Shown: piece after piece, positions 57,008 to 64,000 of the stretch | How positions within the stretch are numbered: the first letter of the stretch is position 1 | Layout of the letters: every line of letters starts with the position of its first letter | Source of the DNA: Pogonophryne albipinna | Taxonomy: Eukaryota > Chordata > Actinopteri > Perciformes > Artedidraconidae | Length of the DNA: 64,000 nt | Assembly (NCBI GenBank): GCA_028583405.1 | Contig: CM053244.1 | Span: forward strand, 868,001-932,000 | Direction of reading: 5' to 3' | Position numbers and translations under genes: made by a program | The notes under the pieces: generated by a model | What the model saw: only the letters and a program-made list of their open reading frames with translations | What the model was told of the DNA's origin: nothing | Databases searched by the model: none

Positions 57008-59316
57008 GCCCCCCCCTTAAGACGGGGCCCCAAAGGGATCCACGACAACCCAATATCCTCCTTCTTAACTCCAGCTTTTTCAATTTCCTTCTTAGGACTG
57101 GAGGACGCTCCTCCTCCGCCGCTGTCCCACTCCTCCTTGGGTTGGCTGGCGTTGAGCCACAGCATGTAGGCGCTCATCGGCCTCTTGGGCGCGCCGACCT
57201 CCTTCGGCCTCCTCTTGTTCGGCCTCCTCTTCTTCGCTTTGCAGGGTTTCCTCTCTTTCTTCTCCTTCTTCTTCTTTGTCTCGATCTCAAGGTCAAAGGA
57301 CCGTGCTGGACCACATTTTCCAGACTCCGAAACAGGTAGGTCAGTCGACATCCTACGGCTCTGCGCACGCGTAACAGTATAAACTGGAGACACACTTGGA
57401 AATTGCAAACCGCTCTCATCTGGCTCTACAGATGCCAACGGCCTGGAAACCACCACAGGCGGTGGCACACCCGCCCACACAGCACTACCAGCTAGATCGT
57501 TGCCCAAAATCATCTGTACCCCATCAAGTGGCAACGCGGGACGCACGCCGATAGACACAACTCCCCGTACCAGCTCACAATCCAGCACTACTGTATGACG
57601 TTGCACAGGAATCAAGCCCATCTCCATGCCCCTCATCAGCACAAAATCCCCTGTTTCTGTCTCTGACGAAAAAGGCAACACTGACTCAACAATAAATGAG
57701 TATCTAGCTGCTGTGTCACGCAACACCTTAATCGGAACATACTTGTCACTACCGACCATTGATACAACGGCTTCCGTTATGAACGGCTCAAAAACAGAAC
57801 CCACCTCCAAGTCGGCACAAACCAGCTTCTTAACAGGCACCATGCCCGATCTTACACCCTGCGGCTTTTTAACCAAAACGGCAGAACAACACATGGCTGG
57901 AGCATGTGATGAAGAACGAGGCTTCCCCTCAGGTTCCAGCAACGGACACCGCTCCTTCCAATGACCCTCTTCTCGGCAATAATGACATTGGCCCACTCTG
58001 GCGCCCTCGGATCGCCCTGGACCTGCAAATCTACGGGAGGAGCCTGGTGAGAACTTTGCACCACCGCGGGAATAGCCACCATCTTCTCCACGTCTCCAAT
58101 CACCCCTAGACCACTTCTCTGTAAAACTGTCCTTATGTGTCAACACAAAATCATCTGCTAATTCAGCAGCTCTGAGCGCGGTGGAAGGTTTCTGCTCATT
58201 TACATAAGTGGCCACACGCTGAGGGATAACATCTTTAAATTGTTCCAATACAATGAGTTCACAAAGACCGTCAAAACTGTCAACCTTTGCTGCCGCACAC
58301 CAGCGCTGAAAATTAGAAGTCAAATCACGGATAAACTCCACATGTGTCTGCTTATCCCCCTTGACCCAACTTCGGAACTTTTGACGATACGCTTCAGGAA
58401 CAAGTTCGTATGATTTTAACACCGCTGATTTTACTCTGGCATAGTCCAAAGCATTTTCGCCACAAACAGCTGAATAGGCCTCCTGTGCTCGCCCAATGAG
58501 TACACACTGAAGTAACAGCACTTTGTCCGAATCTGACCAGTTTCTTGCCTCTGCTATGCGTTCAAATAGAGTAAAAAAAATGTCAGGGTCACGCTCATTG
58601 AACTTTGGCACTAACCGCAAGTAAGAAATAATATCGCCACTACCTGATGCCGACCTATCAGAACCATCCTCCACCAGAGAAAGCTTGCCCTCTCCAATCA
58701 GCCGTAATCTAGCATGTTCCACCTCACATTTCATCTTTTCCACCTCCAGCACCTTCTCCACCTCCAAACGCTTCTCTACCTCCTGCTGCTGACCCCTCAT
58801 CTCCAACTGCAATCTCTCCTGCTCCAACCTCAACTCCAACTGCAACTTCTCCTGCTCCAACCTCAACTTCTCCTGCTCCAACCTCAACTCCAACTGCAAC
58901 TTCTCCTGCTCCAACCTCAACTCCAACTGCAACTTCTCCTGCTCCAACCTCAACTCCAACTGCAACTTCTCCTGCTCCAACCTCAACTCCAACTGCAACT
59001 TCTCCTGCTCCAACCTCAACTCCAACTGCAACCTCTCCTGTTCAAACTGCATGGCCAAAAGCTCCTTTTGCTGCTCGAACGTCAAACCAGCTGTCTGAAC
59101 CACTACCGGTACGAACCCTGCCGCACCAGACTCACTCTTCTGCAACACCCCCTGCTCAAACAAAGATGACACGATGACAGTTTTAATGTCATGTTTCCGC
59201 TTGCTCCCCACAACAGCAATGTCATAGTGCTCTGCTATTTCGACCAACTGCGCCTTCTGGCAATCATCTAAGAAAGACACTGAGGGCGCATCCACAAACG
59301 CTGACAAAGAAGTCAT
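56980..59316 (-). CDS. Ty3/gypsy Gag-protease ORF fused to an SSRP1 fragment (778 aa)
   Basis: ATG at 59316. Parts in order (residue numbers approximate): N-terminal domain 1-85; a coiled coil of LQLELRLEQEK repeats 90-210; a SCAN-like capsid 250-385 (FFTLFERIAEARNW...LVPEAYRQKFR). Then a basic linker, a zinc knuckle CHYCREEGHWKERCP near 445, and a retropepsin-like domain near 480-620. In the protease the active site reads LRDTAARYSFI where the family has DTG; the later motif MILGNDLAG is kept. After VTRAQSRR, where reverse transcriptase should follow, the frame changes character: KKKKEKKERKPCKAKKRR, then APKRPMSAYMLWLNAS, KEEWD and SGGGGASSSPKKE. This is the SSRP1 (FACT subunit) HMG-box start and following linker with the middle of the box missing. 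The frame ends through the purine tract into the LTR. No stop interrupts 778 codons. Reverse transcriptase, RNase H and integrase are absent. Confidence 0.82.
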   Translation of the reverse strand: MTSLSAFVDAPSVSFLDDCQKAQLVEIAEHYDIAVVGSKRKHDIKTVIVSSLFEQGVLQKSESGAAGFVPVVVQTAGLTFEQQKELLAMQFEQERLQLELRLEQEKLQLELRLEQEKLQLELRLEQEKLQLELRLEQEKLQLELRLEQEKLRLEQEKLQLELRLEQERLQLEMRGQQQEVEKRLEVEKVLEVEKMKCEVEHARLRLIGEGKLSLVEDGSDRSASGSGDIISYLRLVPKFNERDPDIFFTLFERIAEARNWSDSDKVLLLQCVLIGRAQEAYSAVCGENALDYARVKSAVLKSYELVPEAYRQKFRSWVKGDKQTHVEFIRDLTSNFQRWCAAAKVDSFDGLCELIVLEQFKDVIPQRVATYVNEQKPSTALRAAELADDFVLTHKDSFTEKWSRGDWRRGEDGGYSRGGAKFSPGSSRRFAGPGRSEGARVGQCHYCREEGHWKERCPLLEPEGKPRSSSHAPAMCCSAVLVKKPQGVRSGMVPVKKLVCADLEVGSVFEPFITEAVVSMVGSDKYVPIKVLRDTAARYSFIVESVLPFSSETETGDFVLMRGMEMGLIPVQRHTVVLDCELVRGVVSIGVRPALPLDGVQMILGNDLAGSAVWAGVPPPVVVSRPLASVEPDESGLQFPSVSPVYTVTRAQSRRMSTDLPVSESGKCGPARSFDLEIETKKKKEKKERKPCKAKKRRPNKRRPKEVGAPKRPMSAYMLWLNASQPKEEWDSGGGGASSSPKKEIEKAGVKKEDIGLSWIPLGPRLKGGAVMPLWVHQ
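58795..59050 (-). repeat. 33-bp coding repeat (11-residue coiled-coil units) in Gag
   Basis: About seven nearly identical 33-bp units (ctccaactgcaacttctcct plus gctccaacctcaa on the plus strand), one of them shortened. They give LQLELRLEQEK, a hendecad pattern suited to an extended coiled coil. The plus strand of this stretch is also open and reads as a Leu/Gln-rich artefact. Confidence 0.9.
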
Positions 59317-60728
59317 AATAACCAATCAGAAAGCAAAGTACTAAACTGCCAACACGCATGGGCATAAAATGAACCCAACAGAGAATTTCCCCCTAACTGC
59401 CGAAACAAAATCTTCCTAATCTCACCTAGTCTTCATGTGGCTTGCGGTGGGTAATTACGCACTGGAACCCGGCGGAGTTATGGAGCGACCTGCACGCAGG
59501 TAACACCAAGAACTCACGCGGACGTGCCCCCGAGACAGCTGTCCGAAAACAGCTGACACTAACCACGTCGCCACAACACTATGAAAAAAAAAAAAAACAG
59601 ACGCAACCCAAGGGGAAACGCCACTTAAGCCTAGCGGGGAAAATCTCTTTTACAAAAGCGTAACAAACAGCAACATCTTACCTTCTGATTGGCACACAAA
59701 ACCTGACGACATGTCAAACACTACAGCTTCCTGAAACCCAAAAGACATGATGTGTCCCCCAAATAGCAGCGACAAGCCAGCACACAACTGGACCACAACA
59801 ATGAATCAGCTGCTCAATGACACCACTCTCCAATGTAGTGTTGCACGGTGTACCGATACTTGAAAGATACCGCGATACCCTGCCGTTAAAAACTTTACGA
59901 TTCCTCCGTTTCATTAGTATCGGTACTTTAAGAATGACGGGGAAAAGTACTCAGGTGAGAAAGCGCCGTTTTAATAAGAGCTGTGTGTGTTAACCCTTAG
60001 ATGCATAAGTGGGGTAAAAAATGACCCCGAGGGTTGTCTGAAATTAAAAGTGTTTACACTTCCATATTCCAGGTATTCCTCATAAAACATGTTTGTGACT
60101 TGAGGCCATTTGAATTTTTTTTAATGTTTTTATACATTTTAAGAAATTGCAGTTTTTGTGTCACTACCCCAGTTGGGAGCTAATTTGTTATGCTGCCATC
60201 CTCAAGATCGCACCACCGGAAGTGCTTTTGCTCTCTTTTAATAAATAGTTGAACTTAGAAGTCGTTTGTCTGTCCTGGAATTTTGAACACAACACATGCT
60301 CAGAGAGGGGAGAGGGAAAAAAGGTAGAGTGAGACAGAGAGCGAGGGGAATAAATGGGAAAGTGCACCAACTAGAATGAGCTTCATATCCTTAAGGCAAG
60401 GCTAGTTCATATTAAAGTCAATTTATAACCTTTTATAGGGCGGGTCTGGGGAGGGAAATTAATATTGCATGAAGGGTGATTTCTTTGATGAATTACAATG
60501 CTCTGCAGAGCACCTTTTTATGCAATCTGGATGAAGAATGTGAAGAGAACTTTGCCAAAGTATGCAAATCCACATATACACAGGGCTACTGTTACACCTC
60601 GTCTGAAGAAAGTGTCTCTGTACGCGCTGGAACCATTGTGGTAGTGACCAGGGTCCTCGTTTATAAAGCTTTGCGTAGGATTCACGTGGGAAGGTGGCGT
60701 ATGTAGGACAAAGCAAATAAATATGCAC
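59317..60728. other. Element debris without a gene
   Basis: At about 59837 gtgttgcacggtgtaccgat looks like a teleost hAT terminus. At 59992 TTAACCCTTAGATGCATAAG has the form of a piggyBac-type end. At about 60655-60715 a stretch (gtttataaagctttgcgtag) resembles a Harbinger arm. None could be paired with a second end. Confidence 0.4.
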
Positions 60729-61106
60729 TGTGACGACCCCTCCCCCTTAGGCCTGTCTGTGCTCCCTGCCTTGTCTTCTGGCAGGTACTGGGAGTGTCGT
60801 CCTGTTTGTGCCCGCCCATCTAGAGGCGGAGCCTCAAGAAGGCATAAAGGCTTGCCCAGCTGGAAGGTTCAGTCTCTCTGATCCTGGCCTGCTGCAGCAA
60901 TCCTCAGCCTTCCACCTGTGTGTTTGATGCACCATCCAACATGCATACAGCACACTTCCACACACTGCTGACACGACTGACAGTCTTATTCTTACATACA
61001 CAATTACTCAGAGGTATTTTAAGTTAACTGTTAAATAAACATCTGATTGGCATATAACTCTGTGTGGCCTCCCTCTTTGTTTACAGCCTTAAGTAAGGTT
61101 GTAACA
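60729..61106 (+). mobile_element. Solo LTR, gypsy-like
   Basis: 378 bp, TGTGACGACCC...GGTTGTAACA, with AATAAA (ttaaataaacatctg, about 61030) and a GT-rich downstream part. The ends have the same form as the LTR at 56605 (TGTGAYG...GYAACA). Flanking pentamers (tgcac, gcata) do not match clearly. It appears to sit in Harbinger-like DNA. Confidence 0.65.
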
Positions 61107-61309
61107 GCATAAAAATATTCCGATTTATAAAACACTGCATGCACGTCCTACGCCGGTTTCCCTTTATAAATCACAATCAACTCAAAATGCAGCTTCACGT
61201 AACGCCCATATTTGTCTATAAATAGTCAAAGAAACGCCCCGTATTAATATTCATTTTGACTGACTGCAGGAAATGACGACAGAACAGCTAAAAAAAGACG
61301 TCTCACACC

Positions 61310-61579
61310 ATGTCAGATTTTGGTTATTTTGAGGAGGTCGAGATAAATCATATTTGCTGGATGCAGTTTGAACCAGAGCAGCAGCATGGAGGTCGGATCA
61401 TCACCAAAATAAATAAACAAGTGGTCCGAAAAAAGTTAATGACAAAAAAAATACAGATTACCTTCCTCAGGCAGTGTGTCAATGTGTTTGTACCAGGGAC
61501 AGGAGACCCCCCCCTTGATGAGACTGTAAGAAATTATCTGGGAATCCCTCCGGAGTGGAGTCATGACGGCTGGATCTGA
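61310..61579 (+). CDS. Hypothetical 89-aa ORF
   Basis: ATG in a good context (cacaccATGTCAG). The product has a central basic stretch (RKKLMTKKIQ) and the end GDPPLDETVRNYLGIPPEW. I do not recognise it. It lies right after Harbinger-like DNA and may be an exon of a transposon-borne gene; no matching exon is nearby. Confidence 0.3.
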   Translation: MSDFGYFEEVEINHICWMQFEPEQQHGGRIITKINKQVVRKKLMTKKIQITFLRQCVNVFVPGTGDPPLDETVRNYLGIPPEWSHDGWI

Positions 61580-61854
61580 ATACTTTTTTTGTATTTGGTG
61601 GTTTGTGTTCCAGCTGTCGATCAGCTGTGTGCAGCGTTGCCACTGCTGCCTGTGCGTCTCAACACCCCCGCAGCAACTCTATATCCACCAGTTAAAGGAA
61701 CTAAAACGAATGTGTTGTGTTATATTAGCTGTACAATTGACCACATATGGTGTTCTTAGTTTCCATACCTCCTGTGTTTTACGAGTGACTTATCAAGTAT
61801 TGGCGAACGGCATTGTTGTGAATTCCCTGTGCTGCCCAAACACTGCCCTCTAGA

Positions 61855-62100
61855 GCAGGGGTTCCCAAAGTGGGGGTCGCAACCCGAGATGATTTCAGAA
61901 TCCTCTTGATGTGACCCGAGGTGTATTTTTTTCATTTTTAGGGCCCGAGCACGTAGCGCTGGACCCAACGGCGTCCTAGCATGAAGTGCGAGGAACCTAT
62001 TGTTAACCTAGGAATTATTATTATTATTCTACGCTTTAGACCTGTTTTTGAGAGCTTTAGGGCGCTTCAAAAGTTTTATAATTTTGCACTGCTGTCTCTA
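61855..62100 (+). repeat. Fragment of the common teleost 'gggcccgagcac' repeat
   Basis: Contains gcaggggttcccaaagtggg (a hAT-like terminus) and then gggcccgagcacgtagcgct with gtgcgaggaacctattg and an (att)n run, typical of the repeat family that also makes up the 810-bp satellite. Confidence 0.6.
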
Positions 62101-62107
62101 TTAACAC

Positions 62108-62580
62108 ATGGCAGGCAAAAACATCGTTTTTCATGCAATGGTCAATTTTGAGATTTTGTGCTATTTTGATTCCATAACATGTTTTCTTTCAGGCTTTTGG
62201 AAGGGAAACGTACAAAATACATATTTAGGTGTTTATTTTTACTATAGTTTGTCTATTTGCGTCTGTAGGTTTCTCCTAAATTCACCAAAAGTTAGCATTC
62301 TAACGTAACAGAGTACCGCGACCGCTGTTTGCACCATGTAATCAGAGGTATCGTTGAAAAGCTCCGTCACTCCTACACAATCTCATCGGATCCAAATATG
62401 GTCATTTCCTTTGTATCAGCAACCAATCGTGAAAGCACAAAGGGGTGTTAAACCAAAAAAACAAATCTCATTGGCTGGTGTCAATTTCTGACAACGTGAT
62501 TCGTTCAGATGCGTCACGTTGTGTGCTAAAACGCTTCCTCGTTTAGCTTTCCGCTGGAAATTTAAATATCTAAATGGCAA
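62108..62580 (+). mobile_element. Second, truncated copy of the TTAA element
   Basis: Closely similar to 46561-47030 (ggcaggcaaaaacatcgttt, catctcat-type block ctcatcggatccaaatatgg, gattcgttcagatgcgtcac). Both ends are lost: the left TIR is replaced by aacacat and the similarity stops just after ATGGCAAAA. Confidence 0.85.
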
Positions 62581-63059
62581 AATTTTACTTACACCTGTTT
62601 ACATGCTACTATGACAAAAATAATTCCCACTTTGGTTTGAATAAAGTATAATTTTCATCTACATCTAATCTCCTAATAATCACTGCTCATTACTGCCACC
62701 TGCTGACTAACCCATAATAGCACATATAATACCCATTTTAAATAACACTGCCAGACGATGTTAATATAATAAACTGTAAGGGGACAATACAGTTGCATTG
62801 TATCATAAATAATGCTCTTCCTGATTTAGGGAAAATAAATTGTGTGGAAGAGGATTTCTGGAAAAATAACATCATGCTATCTATAGTAATTGATGGTAAT
62901 GTCATTATTAATAATATTGTGTTATTTACAACAGTTAATACACAACAGCCTGAATAACACCCCCCTCTTAACATTCTTAATTATAACTACAGACATACTC
63001 TGAAAATGAACTGTCAACTGTAAACCAACAACTACATGAAACCAATTAACTTAACACAT
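62581..63059. other. AT-rich spacer
   Basis: No coding or repeat structure recognised. Confidence 0.4.
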
Positions 63060-63807
63060 TTATTTAGAAGAACAACATTTAGAACATACAAAAAAAAACT
63101 CCATCTCCTCCTCAATGTCCTCCTCCTTCTCCGTCTGACTCCCCGTGTCAGTTCGGTCTGCACACATGAAGACAAAAAAACACGAACACATTAGTAGTCA
63201 CAAATGACTATTTTGTCATTGTATGACGATGCAGTCAATACAACAATATATGTATACAATCTTTCTTATCCTTCTATTATACACTCACTGGGATCAATTG
63301 TTGGGCCAAGTTGTTAAAAACAGTGTAATCTATAATGTCAATTCCTAATTCAAAATACTCTTTATTTGTCTGTACTGCTTACACATTTCTTCTTCTCTGC
63401 TAAAGTAGAAAATCATATGACATGGTTAACATACCTTCTACTCATAGAGGACCGATTTAATTAATAACATGTTCATTTTTTAACACTAAAACATAATGGG
63501 GATACTCCATCAGTCCAGCCAGAAAAAAAACAGTCAATGTAACACTACAGTAGTATAGCACAAGTGCACAATCACACATTTGAAACTTCAAGGACAAACA
63601 CTTACCATCCTTAGCAAAGGAGGCGGTTGCCTGCAGCGCCTCGTCCGCCTTCCTCTTCAGGAGGACCATCTCCCCTTTCAGGGACCCAACCTTCTGCTCC
63701 GCTGCCCGCAAAAGCTGACGCCCCAGCACCTGGAAGCAGCGCCAGAGAAGGTTGAGCCCCTGGGCGTACAGGGCCTGGCAGGTCACCGCTCCATCCAGAA
63801 TTGAATA
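63060..63807 (-). CDS. Last two exons of an unrecognised gene (partial)
   Basis: The exon at 63807-63606 is bounded by tttatttgcag and |GTAAGT. The last exon at 63157-63060 follows gtgtgcag and ends in TAA (63062-63060). The frame passes across the junction (GCTAAGGATG|AC) without a break. The first exon reads CQALYAQGLNLLWRCFQVLG, then RAAEQKVGSLKGEMVLLKRK, likely a coiled coil. The last exon is acidic (QTEKEEDIEEEMEF) and ends FVCSKCCSSK. Upstream exons lie beyond the window's right edge. It may belong to a Myb/SANT-like or other transposon-associated protein. I cannot name the family. Confidence 0.55.
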
Positions 63808-64000
63808 CTGCAAATAAAAAACACATATGTACACATATATCAGAAAACTATTAACAAGCATGTAGACCAGTGATTATTGAGACATGGGGCTGCACTCCCC
63901 CCTCCCCTAACGAAACAACCGCACCACCCCTGAAATTGAAGTTTTTTTTTAATATATATATATATATACACATGTATATATACACTGAACAAAAATATAA
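63808..64000. other. Intron and low-complexity end of window
   Basis: Upstream intron of the preceding gene, with a (TA)n-rich stretch at 63952-63985. The final bases (atatacactgaacaaaaatat) have the form of a common teleost Tc1/hAT-type terminus that continues outside. Confidence 0.4.

Noticed and set aside
58714..59169. Plus-strand open frame rich in Leu and Gln
   Set aside because: It is the antisense of the 33-bp coiled-coil repeat of Gag, which fits a known family on the minus strand.

Overview
The window looks like transposon-dense intergenic or heterochromatic DNA of a teleost fish, probably a percomorph. The signs are tRNA-derived SINEs of teleost type, abundant hAT and PIF/Harbinger elements, an L1-like LINE, vertebrate-type endogenous retroviruses (tRNA-Trp primer site, 4-bp target duplications), a Ty3/gypsy Gag with a SCAN-like capsid, and spliced exons with GT/AG borders. 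No ordinary single-copy host gene is complete here, and there is no bacterial organisation (no operons, Shine-Dalgarno sites or CRISPR).

Layout, left part (1-34988): a tandem duplication. Copy A (1-8328) is cut by the window start. Copy B (8329-34988, 26,660 bp) is complete. Each copy carries, on the minus strand, a gene for a protein built of 34-residue basic repeats (one repeat fewer in copy B) and an intact two-exon Harbinger transposase, with a broken antisense MADF gene in its intron. At the right end copy A has a solo LTR. Copy B has the whole 7.9-kb provirus (26901-34834) at the same target site. The solo LTR is a mosaic of the two LTRs of copy B.

The left half of copy B is a nest of insertions that can be read from exact target duplications: repeat-protein gene <- tRNA-SINE (8387-20789) <- hAT-1 (8626-20762, TSD GCTCTAGC) <- hAT-2 with a 12-exon ZNF862-like transposase (13702-20563) <- hAT-3 (16477-18729, TSD AATTTCAT) <- another interspersed repeat.

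Middle part (34989-41666): a hAT MITE, a decayed ZBED-type hAT transposase on the minus strand, an unrecognised AT-rich stretch and the 3' end of an L1-like element.

Right-middle (41667-55300): a second nest. The L1 ORF2 is split by hAT-4 (41667-54430). hAT-4 contains a minus-strand endogenous retrovirus fragment (42033-49856) flanked by an unusual 85-bp direct repeat, a TTAA-flanked DNA transposon inside that fragment, and an 810-bp satellite array.

Right part (55300-64000): a Ty3/gypsy-like remnant whose long open frame encodes Gag plus a degenerate protease and then, in place of reverse transcriptase, a fragment of the FACT subunit SSRP1 (start of its HMG box). After this come a solo LTR, DNA-transposon fragments and the last two exons of an unrecognised gene entering from the right.

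The genes do not form a pathway. Each transposase or Gag served its own element, and the main information here is the order of insertions, the tandem duplication and the LTR recombination. An assembly artefact (both haplotypes joined in tandem) is the main alternative for the duplication.
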